This document shows positions 26,242 to 34,506 of a stretch of 64,000 bases of DNA, piece by piece. Source of the DNA: Methanococcoides alaskense (GTDB lineage Archaea; Halobacteriota; Methanosarcinia; Methanosarcinales; Methanosarcinaceae); assembly GCF_027594145.1 (NCBI RefSeq), contig NZ_JAQFFK010000003.1, positions 186,001 through 250,000 on the forward strand, in the 5' to 3' direction. Position numbers and translations under genes: made by a program. The notes under the pieces were generated by a model, which saw only the letters and a list, made by a program, of their open reading frames with translations, did not search any database and had not been told where the DNA came from. Position 1 is the first letter of the stretch; each line of letters starts with the position of its first letter.

Positions 26242-28239
26242 ATGCAGGTTGATTCATCCAATTTAACAAATGGGGAAAAAAGGATTGCTAATAAGATAAA
26301 ACAGATTTATGCAGATTCAACTTGGAACGCATATCTCTATTATCAACCTCGCATTAAAAAATGGAATCCGGATTTTGTTTTGATTGATGAATATAAAGGC
26401 GTTTCCATTATTGAAGTCAAGGATTGGAGTTTGGAAAATATCGAAAAAATAAATCCATTAACTGCAGTTATTAATGGTACATCGAGACACAATCCAATAT
26501 ATGTAGCAAATGAATATTACAATGCTGCAAAAAGCAGATTGCAGAACCAATTAACATTATTAGATGACAATTATGAACTAAAGTATGGTCTCTATTCTAA
26601 TCTAGTATTTACTAATTTAAAGTCACGCGAAATCGAAGAATGGGATCCATGTTTTTTTCAACCACCTTCAAAGTGCATAACGTCTGAAAGAATCAGTGAT
26701 CTTACAATTAACGATCTTTTTTCTGAAGAAGTTCAATATATTGAAGAATATGATTTTTCAGTACTTAGAAGCGCTTTCTTTCCTGAAATAAAAGTTAAAA
26801 GTGTACAGAAGGAGTTATGGGAATATGGTAGAAAAAACAGCACTGAAAATAGCATAATTAAAACGCTTGATTCTGAACAAGAAAAGTTTGCAAGAAGGAT
26901 TCCGTATGGTCATTACATGGTTTCAGGAATTCCTGGAAGTGGGAAAACAGTTATCCTTTTGGCAAGAGCTGTAAATCTTGCTAGGGAAAATCCAAACTGG
27001 AAAATTAAGATTCTAACTTACAATGCCACTCTTGCTACAAAATTGAATCATAAACTTGAGTCGATTCATGAAGATTTAGGCATCATGGGAGTAAACTACC
27101 AGAACATTGAAATTTCAACATTCCATAGCCTTGCAAAATCAGTTGCAGATATTGGTTCTGTTCCTGATCCTGTCCCAGAGAACTATTGGAAAATAATATT
27201 ACCTTACAAAGCAATCGAAAATGCACGTCCTATTTACGATGCTATTTTGATCGATGAATATCAAGACTTCCATGATAGTTGGATGAAACTTTGTTTGTTG
27301 TTATGCAAAAAGTATGATTATAATGGTCAACAAACTGAAAACTTGTTTTTGGCTGGTGACAGATTACAGAGTATCTATAACCCCTCTACACACAATTGGA
27401 AAAGTTTAGGAATTAATATTGCAGGTAGATCCAAACTGTTAAAGACATCTTACCGATCAGGCAGCACTCACGTGAATTTAGCTCTGGATTATTTAATGAA
27501 AAATCCATCAACAAAAAGAGAAGTTGAGAACTTTTATGAAGGTAGAGATGGAATCTGTTGTGATTTTGATATTGACAACAATCTTGAGTTCATTAAAGGC
27601 GATTTTAAAGTAATCAATGAGTTACTTGAAGATTTATTGAAAAAACCACAGTACAATCCTGAAGACATACTAGTTTTGGTTCCAAGTAATTGGCTACGTG
27701 ACAAGTTGTATAAGTTTTTAAGTAAAGGTCTGAAAACAAACTCAGTAGCTACAAAATACGTTATGGAAAACAAGATTAATTTTGTTACATACCATTCTGC
27801 CAAAGGTATTGAAGCTAAAGTTTGTATCCTTGTTGATGTAGATAAAGTCACAGACAAGAAACTTTTGTACGTAGGGATGACTCGTGCTTCTGAGAAATTG
27901 ATAATTCATTCTCCAGATTCAGAGGGTGGGCCTGTTTTCAATGAGTTACTTGAATGTTACAATCATCTTGTGAGTGACAAACCTCCCTCAGCTGAAAAAA
28001 AGGAAGTGTTTGAGCCTGCGAAACCAGTTAAAGATTTAAAGTCGGATCATGAGAAGTACAAACTTGATGATGTAAGAAAGACTCATTCAAATGCATACCA
28101 GAAATGGACTTCTGAGGAAGAATCCAATTTGATTAAAATGTACGCACATGGAAATAAGTTTGATAAAATAGCTTCTGAGTTAGGAAGACAGAAAGGTGGA
28201 ATTAAAGCACGTCTACAGAAGCTCGGTCTTGTTAAATGA
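26242..28239 (+). CDS. NERD-domain SF1 helicase with C-terminal Myb-like HTH
   Basis: The protein has 665 residues from the ATG at 26242; an in-frame extension to 26152 would begin within the promoter. The N-terminal NERD nuclease-related domain has PDFVLIDEYKGVSIIEVKDW (Asp and Glu-x-Lys of the PD-(D/E)XK fold) near residue 50-70. A UvrD/Rep-like helicase follows, with Walker A SGIPGSGKTVILLA, Walker B AILIDEYQDFHD, KTSYRSG, TYHSAKGIEAK and VGMTRASEKL. The last 45 residues (KWTSEEESNLIKMYAHG) resemble a Myb/SANT-like HTH. It probably processes DNA ends or invading DNA. It stands alone in the island; the defence role is inference. Confidence 0.87.
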   Translation: MQVDSSNLTNGEKRIANKIKQIYADSTWNAYLYYQPRIKKWNPDFVLIDEYKGVSIIEVKDWSLENIEKINPLTAVINGTSRHNPIYVANEYYNAAKSRLQNQLTLLDDNYELKYGLYSNLVFTNLKSREIEEWDPCFFQPPSKCITSERISDLTINDLFSEEVQYIEEYDFSVLRSAFFPEIKVKSVQKELWEYGRKNSTENSIIKTLDSEQEKFARRIPYGHYMVSGIPGSGKTVILLARAVNLARENPNWKIKILTYNATLATKLNHKLESIHEDLGIMGVNYQNIEISTFHSLAKSVADIGSVPDPVPENYWKIILPYKAIENARPIYDAILIDEYQDFHDSWMKLCLLLCKKYDYNGQQTENLFLAGDRLQSIYNPSTHNWKSLGINIAGRSKLLKTSYRSGSTHVNLALDYLMKNPSTKREVENFYEGRDGICCDFDIDNNLEFIKGDFKVINELLEDLLKKPQYNPEDILVLVPSNWLRDKLYKFLSKGLKTNSVATKYVMENKINFVTYHSAKGIEAKVCILVDVDKVTDKKLLYVGMTRASEKLIIHSPDSEGGPVFNELLECYNHLVSDKPPSAEKKEVFEPAKPVKDLKSDHEKYKLDDVRKTHSNAYQKWTSEEESNLIKMYAHGNKFDKIASELGRQKGGIKARLQKLGLVK

Positions 28240-28277
28240 TAATTCAGAAGAGTTTTCCCAATTATTTTGTAAGGGGT

Positions 28278-28433
28278 TCAATGAATCCCATGGTCGCTTT
28301 TGTATGGCTTATGACGCTTCTTAAAACCATGCAAGAGATCGATTGGGATGCCTTCTGGAAACGCTTCACATACAGCTAACTTATTTCTTAGGTCCTGTAC
28401 ATTCTTTTGGAGCAAAAATGCATCGTTTTTCAT
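28278..28433 (-). CDS. Short conserved archaeal protein, probably truncated
   Basis: The ATG at 28433 follows AGGTGGT and opens a 51-codon frame. It contains KNVQDLRNKLAVCEAFPEG, then IPIDLL and a His/Lys-rich end (KKRHKPYKSDHGIH). The ending resembles the common archaeal/bacterial tail with IP and DHRxPYxGDxGIxFE in small uncharacterised proteins. Here a TGA cuts it directly after GIH, and a one-base shift would restore FEPLT. The function is unknown; it is likely a small or slightly decayed gene. Confidence 0.5.
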   Translation of the reverse strand: MKNDAFLLQKNVQDLRNKLAVCEAFPEGIPIDLLHGFKKRHKPYKSDHGIH

Positions 28434-28502
28434 AGCACCACCTGCCAAACGTTCCTTCTTTTAAGGAAATGATCATTTGCAGCTGGTCATACTTCTTCTA
28501 CT

Positions 28503-28600
28503 GTGAACTACCCCATGCTTACGCATGAGGCTTCCTGCTTCATTCTTTGAACTATCGTTCACAAGTCCACAGGCTCTTCCCCCCGTTCCGAAGGTGATTC
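28503..28600 (-). ncRNA. Right end of tnpB element 2: putative omega RNA region
   Basis: On the minus strand the segment has CCACAGGCTCTTCCC in complement, AAGCAGGAAG, a stem-loop CCTCATGC-GTAA-GCATGGGG, and ends GTAGTTCAC at 28503. The order is the same as at 373-411. The sequence is still open in the tnpB frame after the TGA at 28599-28601 and would encode a tail similar to that of TnpB 1. The guide predicted from the element edge is the complement of about 28483-28502. Confidence 0.55.
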
Positions 28601-29720
28601 AAATGTTTAGTAAATTTTGATTTTGAAGCGCAAACTTCTTGATATTGATTGCAGCATTGATGTCCCTGTCATGCTCTGTATTACATTCAGGACATCTCCA
28701 ATCTCTATCTTTCAAAGTCATTTTACCGCTGTGGAAACCACATACATTACATAATTTAGAAGATGGTTCAAACTGACCTATCTTCAATAATGTTTTCCCG
28801 TGCCAATCTGCTTTATATTCGAGTTGTCGGAAAAACTCACTCCATGAAACATCACTGATTGCTTGTGCAAGACAATGATTTTTTAACATACCTGAAACAT
28901 TCAAGGATTCTATTGAAATTGCTTGGTTCTCGCTTATAAGTTTAGAAGTAGTTTTGTGCAGAAAATCCATTCTCTGATTTCGTATTTTTTCGTGAATTTT
29001 TGCCACGGTATGTCTCGATCTATTTCTGTTATTTGAACCTTTTTGTTTCTTACTCATCCGTTTTTGTAAGATTTTCATTCTATCAATGCTGTTTTTAAGA
29101 TGTTTAGGATTGTCAATCTTTTCACCATTGGAAAGTATGGCGAAGTGAGTAAGTCCAACATCTATTCCCAACGTCGTCTCATCATCGAAAGTTTGTGTAT
29201 TTGGAAGTTTTTTCCCATCATCCACAAGAATACTGATGTAGTATTTTCCAGTAGGAGTTCTGGATAATGTAGCGGTTTTTAATTTACCTTCAAATTTCCT
29301 ATGCAACTTTGCTTTTATTGGTTGCTTTATTTTTGGAAGTTTGATTGTATTAGTTTCAAAATCCACTGAATAATGTTGTGGTATCTGGAATGATTGTACG
29401 GGATTTTTTCTTGACTTGAAATTTGGGAAGCCTTTTTTCTCCCTGAAAAAACGAGTGAAAGCAGATTCGAGATTGATGAGTGTATTTAGTAATGATTGAG
29501 AATTGACCTCTTTTAACCATTCATTGTTTGGTTTTAGGTCATGAACAAGTCGATGCTGTAATTCAAATCTCGATAAGTGTTCTTTATCAACTTCATACGC
29601 TTTGTTCTTCTGCTCTAGTGCCCAATTATACGTAAACCTACATGCACCAATATGTTTTACAATAATCTCATTTTGAGATTCCGTGGGGTACAGTCGGTAT
29701 TTATAGGCTTTAAGCATCAA
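28599..29720 (-). CDS. tnpB: TnpB, RNA-guided nuclease, second element
   Basis: The protein has 373 residues. The RuvC-like residues are intact: Asp in LGIDVGLTHF, Glu in ISIESLNVSGM, and Asp in EHDRDINAAINI. The zinc finger is CNVCG with CPEC. It is only moderately similar to the TnpB at 388-1527, so it is an independent element rather than a copy. No tnpA is present. The frame ends in TGA about 30 codons earlier than in TnpB 1, but the downstream sequence remains in frame and encodes GTGGRACG and EAGSLMRKHG, matching the GTTGRACG...EAESH tail of TnpB 1. The missing tail lies outside the catalytic domain, so the nuclease may still work. Confidence 0.92.
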   Translation of the reverse strand: MMLKAYKYRLYPTESQNEIIVKHIGACRFTYNWALEQKNKAYEVDKEHLSRFELQHRLVHDLKPNNEWLKEVNSQSLLNTLINLESAFTRFFREKKGFPNFKSRKNPVQSFQIPQHYSVDFETNTIKLPKIKQPIKAKLHRKFEGKLKTATLSRTPTGKYYISILVDDGKKLPNTQTFDDETTLGIDVGLTHFAILSNGEKIDNPKHLKNSIDRMKILQKRMSKKQKGSNNRNRSRHTVAKIHEKIRNQRMDFLHKTTSKLISENQAISIESLNVSGMLKNHCLAQAISDVSWSEFFRQLEYKADWHGKTLLKIGQFEPSSKLCNVCGFHSGKMTLKDRDWRCPECNTEHDRDINAAINIKKFALQNQNLLNI

Positions 29721-29893
29721 TATAACATATGTTTTAACAATATATCAATGTTTTGTAAAATAATGTTGTATGCGGATAGTACTCCTTTCATCCCCCACCT
29801 TACGAAAGGGAGTGACAGCTGCGTTGAGATCTCGATATCCAGAAGTATTTGAGGAAATGGAACACATCGATAAGTCGGGAAAATGAATCAAAA

Positions 29894-30913
29894 TTAGTTA
29901 TTTGATGAAATTATGTCAAAGACTTGATCCAAAATATTTTCCATTATAAGGACATCCTGGATCACATATATATTTTCAAACACTTGGCTATCCCCCAAAT
30001 CTTGCCGAAAGTTCTTTGTAAATAGTATTCCCTTTTCGACACCAAGTAAACTCATTGTGCCTTTTAATTTCAAAACGTCTGGCATCCCCACGTTTCCTTT
30101 ATCTTTACATTTGCATTCGATAATACAGTAAGGTTCATTATTCTTGGTTATAAGGACATCCACTTCGGTAATGGTACTCCCTGTATTTATTTCAGAGTCT
30201 CTCAACAAATCATCTACACTGTCCACTTGACTCTGATAATCTTTTGAAACACTTACCCCATGGTGAATTCCTATCAACTCAGTTTCTTGAAATTTAGTCT
30301 TTAGTGAATGATATAGCCAGAGTTCTAGAAATAAACCACTGTTTTCTTTTTTCATCCACAATTCATTAAATTTATCTGAAATGCTATAAAAACAGATTTT
30401 TGGAGTTACTTCACATGGTTTGAAATGCTCAATAGCATCGCATTTATCAGGACATGTGATCGCATCAAAAGTTATTCCGTTACTTTTGTCATCGATACTA
30501 TCAATCTATGATGAAAGTGAAAGGACACCAATTCTTTCAGCTTTTTCACAAACGTGACTCAATTCTCTTTCAAGTTCAGTTGTGAATAGATTATTTGCTT
30601 TGTTAGCTAACATTGCAATATAATTAAAAAATGGGGAGTCACTTGTACCAGGCAACGAAACAGGTATAATTTTTGATTTTCTTACAAAATCTAACAAATG
30701 AAACAAATCCATATCTTTTCCATTGCATTTTTTCAATAGATCTGCATATGTAGAATCGATAAAAAATTGACGAAGGGATAAGTCATCTTCCAACTTCATG
30801 AATAAATTACGAATAGATGTATCTTCAATGATAGAATTATGAGATAAAATAAATTCGAAACCGTTTTCAGCTGGGAGTACGGTGGGGGAGATACTTTCGG
30901 TAGACATAATCAA
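29894..30913 (-). CDS. PD-(D/E)XK nuclease-like protein with in-frame TAG (possible pyrrolysine)
   Basis: Two open segments, 135 codons (30509-30913) and 203 codons (29897-30505), lie in the same frame and are separated only by TAG at 30506-30508. The 48 codons after TAG contain no ATG, GTG or TTG, and the first later candidates (TTG 30361, ATG 30355) have no ribosome binding site. A single readthrough protein would have 339 residues. Its C-terminal half carries GLFLELWLYHSL, then EVDVLI (Asp252) and CIIECKCK (Glu266, Lys268), the PD-(D/E)XK nuclease pattern resembling DUF1887/Card1-type C-terminal domains. The N-terminal half is mostly helical and unrecognised. The start overlaps the preceding gene by about 41-47 bases. 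A nonsense mutation is the alternative. Confidence 0.65.
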
Positions 30914-31280
30914 TGATTCTTGCTCTTGGAAGTTTTGCTAATTTCGCTAATTTCATCATCGTAGAACTTGGAATTTGCTTAGATTCAGAACTGACCGCAG
31001 AGTCGGATAACCTATAACAATAAGTTATGTACTCTCCATGAGTTTCACAGTCTTCAATGATGTCGCCTTCAAATACCATTTCGTCAAGAGTGTCGGTCAA
31101 TTCTTGAGAATATGGACCATAGTGATATTCATCATAATCAAATTGTTTATCTAGTCCCAATTCCTCTTGCCCTAAAAATACAATCTTTTGCAGTTTCGTC
31201 CTTCCTTTTATATCTGGAATACCCGAAAACATTTCGCGAAGAAAATCTTTGCGAGATTGACCTATACGATCCTCTGACAT
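30867..31280 (-). CDS. YwgA/DUF4065-like protein
   Basis: The protein has 137 residues from the ATG at 31280, which follows GAGAGGGGGTG; the ATG at 31301 lies before that site. The core RTKLQKIVFLGQEELGL and FDYDEYHYGPYSQELTDTL is typical of the YwgA / DUF4065 (SocA/Panacea-related) fold, in which KLQK and YGPYS are conserved. Members often act as antitoxin-like or regulatory partners of an adjacent gene. Here the stop lies inside the start of the nuclease-like gene, so the two are translationally coupled and probably form one module. The role as partner or regulator is inference. Confidence 0.75.
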   Translation of the reverse strand: MSEDRIGQSRKDFLREMFSGIPDIKGRTKLQKIVFLGQEELGLDKQFDYDEYHYGPYSQELTDTLDEMVFEGDIIEDCETHGEYITYCYRLSDSAVSSESKQIPSSTMMKLAKLAKLPRARIIDYVYRKYLPHRTPS

Positions 31281-31301
31281 TTGAATCACACCCCCTCTCA
31301 T

Positions 31302-31575
31302 GATATTTAATACTTGCCTCTTTCTACAATTTCTAATTGCAACGCTATTTAATATTAACCTTTCTAGTGAGGTGAAAGTAATACTTATATATTTTTATTT
31401 TTTGGAGGAATGTCAAAAATTGATACTCAAAGTAATCCTTTACCTCTTTTATGACCCCAAGTATGCATCACGAAACCTTCTTGCATATAGTTCCCCTCAA
31501 ATGTGATGGCTTCACTTAGGGGCCATATTTACCGCGTAACTTGCATTGATGTACTTACCTTTTCAATTACATTTT
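31302..31575. other. Intergenic region at the right edge of the island
   Basis: The segment holds the promoter of the YwgA-like operon (minus strand, ATTAAATA at about 31303-31312) and, on the plus strand, CCATATTTACC (about 31523-31533) as a possible TATA box for the FtsX gene. No gene is supported. A+T content falls after this point, consistent with the island border. Confidence 0.4.
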
Positions 31576-32745
31576 ATGCGCTTATATTCTGTTGTGTTAA
31601 AAGATGTTTTCCGCAGGAGAACTAAACTTGCGATCGCAGTCCTGGGGATCATTGTTGCAGCATCCGCTATGGTTGCGGTTGTTACAACGTTTTCTGCTGC
31701 AAATGATAGCCTTTACGAAGAGTCGAACAACTTCGGTGCTAATATCATCGTAAGGCCGCAGACAGACTCAATACCCTTGTTAGCAGGTTCGACATCTCTC
31801 GGTTCGATATCCACTGGTAATAACTACATATTAGAATCTGATATTCCCGGAATATACGATATCGAGAACAGTGCGAATCTAGGGGTGGTGGCACCTCGTT
31901 TGTATGGAGTTGCAGGACTTGGACACGAAAATGTCATAGTAATGGGGGTTGATGTGGAACAGGAACAAGATCTCAGGTCGTGGTGGAACGTGAATGGGGA
32001 ATGGCTATCCAATCCCAATGGGACGGAAGTGATGCTTGGCTCGGACATAGCAAGACCACTGGGTCTGGATACTGGCTCGATGATCACCCTTGAAGGGAAT
32101 GGTGTTGACATGGACCTTGAAGTGGTGGGTATTGTTGATAGCACGGGTGGGGAGGAAGACGGCTACATAATAATGCCTCTTTCTGTTTCTCAGACCCTTC
32201 TCGATAAAAAAGGAAAGGTCAGCAGCATTGATGTTCGTGCTCTTTGTAATGACTGTCCGGTGTCCGAAATGAGCCTCCAGATAGAAGGCGCCCTGCCGGA
32301 TGTGGAGGCCAGGGCAATGAGTCAGATCGTTCAGAGTGAGATGGCCATGATCAAGCATACTCAAACTTCTGCAATGGCTATCTCGATCATAACTCTGCTT
32401 GTGAGTACCCTTACCGTTGCTTCTACCATGCTTGCATCTGTGAACGAAAAGATAAGGGAGATAGGTATCATGCGTGCAATTGGCGCAAGCGATCATCAGG
32501 TCATATCAATGTTGTTCCTTGAAGGGGCGTTGATAGGAACGATCGGAGGCAGCATTGGCTTCGGGACCGGAACTTTACTGTCCTACATAATTGCCCCCTT
32601 ACTGGGCTTTGCTGAACCTTTCCCAATGTGGGAACTTCTGCCTCTGGTATCCGGTATGGCTGTGATGGTGGGAATTGTCGCATCCATAATCCCGGCAAAG
32701 CGGGCATTGAATATCGATCCTGCGGAGGTGTTAAGGAGTGTCTAA
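31576..32745 (+). CDS. MacB/FtsX-type ABC transporter permease
   Basis: The protein has 389 residues from the ATG at 31576; the in-frame ATG at 31549 is possible but lies close to the presumed promoter. One helix near the N-terminus (AIAVLGIIVAASAMVAVV) is followed by a MacB-type extracytoplasmic domain of about 210 residues, then three helices of the FtsX domain (ISIITLLVSTLTVASTMLA; EKIREIGIMRAIGAS is the characteristic cytoplasmic loop). It pairs with the ATPase encoded next, whose GTG start overlaps its stop. With the DUF2318 lipoprotein gene downstream it resembles part of the P19-type iron-uptake locus; other export roles are possible. Confidence 0.85.
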   Translation: MRLYSVVLKDVFRRRTKLAIAVLGIIVAASAMVAVVTTFSAANDSLYEESNNFGANIIVRPQTDSIPLLAGSTSLGSISTGNNYILESDIPGIYDIENSANLGVVAPRLYGVAGLGHENVIVMGVDVEQEQDLRSWWNVNGEWLSNPNGTEVMLGSDIARPLGLDTGSMITLEGNGVDMDLEVVGIVDSTGGEEDGYIIMPLSVSQTLLDKKGKVSSIDVRALCNDCPVSEMSLQIEGALPDVEARAMSQIVQSEMAMIKHTQTSAMAISIITLLVSTLTVASTMLASVNEKIREIGIMRAIGASDHQVISMLFLEGALIGTIGGSIGFGTGTLLSYIIAPLLGFAEPFPMWELLPLVSGMAVMVGIVASIIPAKRALNIDPAEVLRSV

Positions 32746-33400
32746 TGGACTTATCCATGCAAGTGGTTTGAAAAAGAGCTACAAAATAGGTCCCAATGAT
32801 GTCGAGGTACTGCATGGCATCGATATGGACATTGAAAATGGGGAATTTGTGTCCATCATGGGGCAATCCGGGTCCGGTAAAACTACCCTGATGAACCTGA
32901 TCGGCATGTTGGACAGGCCCACTGAAGGGTCCATTCTCATAGACGGGGATGATATTACTACGATATCCCGGAAAGAGATGGTCGATTATAGGCGTAGGAC
33001 TGTGGGTTTTGTGTTCCAGCAATTCCATCTGATCCCCTCTCTTACCGCATATGAGAATGTTGCCTTGCCTCTTGTTTTTGCAGGGGATAGGGGTCATAGT
33101 GCAGCCCTTGATGCTCTTGAAAGAGTGGAGCTTTCCCATCGTCTGGACCATAAACCATCTGAGCTCAGTGGGGGGGAACAACAAAGGGTCGCTATCGCAA
33201 GGGCATTGGTCATGAGTCCAAAGATACTGCTTGCGGATGAACCCACAGGAGCACTGGATAAAGGAACAGGGGAGAGGATAATCTCCCTTCTCAATTCTCT
33301 GAAGGACGATATGACAGTGGTCATGATAACGCACAATCACGACCTTGCCAGAATGTCGGACAGGATCATCAACTTACAAGACGGAAAAATAAAGGAATGA
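32738..33400 (+). CDS. LolD/MacB-type ABC transporter ATPase
   Basis: The protein has 220 residues. The start is GTG at 32738, with AAGGA directly before it and eight bases of overlap with the permease gene. It contains Walker A GQSGSGKTTLMNLIG near residue 42, Q-loop FVFQQFHLIPSLTAYENV, signature LSGGEQQRVAIARAL, Walker B ILLADEPTGALD and switch MITHNHDLA, all typical of the MacB/LolD group. It drives the conformational cycle of the FtsX-type permease encoded upstream. Confidence 0.92.
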   Translation: MSNGLIHASGLKKSYKIGPNDVEVLHGIDMDIENGEFVSIMGQSGSGKTTLMNLIGMLDRPTEGSILIDGDDITTISRKEMVDYRRRTVGFVFQQFHLIPSLTAYENVALPLVFAGDRGHSAALDALERVELSHRLDHKPSELSGGEQQRVAIARALVMSPKILLADEPTGALDKGTGERIISLLNSLKDDMTVVMITHNHDLARMSDRIINLQDGKIKE

Positions 33401-33406
33401 TATAAA

Positions 33407-33922
33407 ATGAATTCAAAATTAATAGGGACCATACTGTTGATAATGATCGCGGTTGCGTTTGTACCTGGATGTCTTGAAAATAATGCACAGGCAGAAACTG
33501 CTGTTGAACCTGTTGCGGGATCTGTCGTTAAACCTATTGCAGCAACGTGGATAGATCCGGAAGTATCGGGCAATATTGTTACGATCCCTGTCCAGGCGAT
33601 CGAGGAGAATGTGAACACTCATTTCAAGGTAAATGCCGATACAGGTGAGATCGCAGTTATGGCCTATAAGTTAGGTGACGACATAATAGTCCGATCGAAC
33701 GTTTGTCCACCATGTGGTTCAATTGGTTTTTCCCTTGACAAGGATGTGCTTGTCTGTGATTCATGCAGAACGACTTTTGATGCTAATAACGGAGAAGGGA
33801 TACAGGGATCATGTGTAGCATATCCGAAAGAGAACATTCCTTATACCATCTCTAATGGAAATGTTGTAATGGAGCTGGATAATATTGTGGCAGCTCATCT
33901 CGAAACAGTTCAGAGGGGATGA
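33407..33922 (+). CDS. DUF2318-like lipoprotein with paired Cys motifs
   Basis: The protein has 171 residues. A lipoprotein signal with lipobox VPGC lies near residue 22. Later NVCPPCGSIGFSL, LVCDSCRTTFD and GSCVAY give two CxxC pairs and a further Cys, as in DUF2318 (Fe-S-membrane) proteins. In bacteria DUF2318 proteins occur with an FtsX permease and an ABC ATPase in iron-uptake loci of the P19/FTR1 kind; this trio has that composition. I infer extracytoplasmic metal or redox work together with the ABC pair. It begins 6 bases after the ATPase gene. Confidence 0.78.
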   Translation: MNSKLIGTILLIMIAVAFVPGCLENNAQAETAVEPVAGSVVKPIAATWIDPEVSGNIVTIPVQAIEENVNTHFKVNADTGEIAVMAYKLGDDIIVRSNVCPPCGSIGFSLDKDVLVCDSCRTTFDANNGEGIQGSCVAYPKENIPYTISNGNVVMELDNIVAAHLETVQRG

Positions 33923-34082
33923 GGGGGGATAAAAGCTCCTCTTTCCTCTATTTTTATTATGATGTTCTATTTTTGTCTTTGTTTTTGTCGCGTTTGATCA
34001 ATTCCTGAATAAATATAGAATAAATTTGCTAAAGGTCGATCTCCAATAACTTTAATACACTTAAAAAGTAACCAAAAATTAT

Positions 34083-34493
34083 ATGAAAATATTACTTCCC
34101 ACTGACGGGTCAGGATATTCGGAAAACGCTGCAATGGTTGCAGGTCAGATCGCAAGCAAACACGATTCTGAGGTCATAATCGTTCATGTGGTCGAAGACA
34201 AGGGGCTTGGTAGGAAAACCTGGCGTGAGAACGGTGCTGAGCATGTGATCAATAGCGTAAGGGAAGAACTTCTCAAAAGAGGGTGTAAAGAACAGAGCAT
34301 CATCTCGGAGATAGTTGATGGCCATGCCGCAGAAATGATCGTAAAGACTGCAAAAAAGCACAATGTCGACAGGATCGTTATAGGTACCCGGGGTCACACT
34401 GGAATAAAACAGATAATGGGTTCTGTGACACTGAAGGTCCTTCAACTTTCTCCAATACTTGTTCTGGTCGTTCCTCCGGAATTCCGTTTATAA
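34083..34493 (+). CDS. Universal stress protein UspA family
   Basis: The protein has 136 residues. It starts MKILLPTDGSGYSENA (the Asp of the ATP-binding Usp fold) and near the C-terminus has IVIGTRGHTGIKQIMGSVT, the G-2x-G-9x-G(S/T) nucleotide-binding motif, followed by VLVVPP. ATP-binding Usp proteins respond to stress in the cytosol; the target is unknown. It is monocistronic, with a TATA-like CTTTAATACACTTAAAA upstream. The 160 bases before it show no gene. Confidence 0.9.
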   Translation: MKILLPTDGSGYSENAAMVAGQIASKHDSEVIIVHVVEDKGLGRKTWRENGAEHVINSVREELLKRGCKEQSIISEIVDGHAAEMIVKTAKKHNVDRIVIGTRGHTGIKQIMGSVTLKVLQLSPILVLVVPPEFRL

Positions 34494-34506
34494 TGAAAAA
34501 TGTTGA

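Noticed and set aside
29894-30361. The nuclease-like segment as a separate gene starting at TTG 30361 or ATG 30355
   Set aside because: Neither start has a ribosome binding site, and 48 upstream codons in the same frame are open and protein-like. I kept it only as the alternative explanation.
32501-33340. A 279-codon minus-strand frame over the ABC ATPase gene
   Set aside because: The plus-strand ATPase has all its motifs, whereas this frame has none and covers two unrelated genes.
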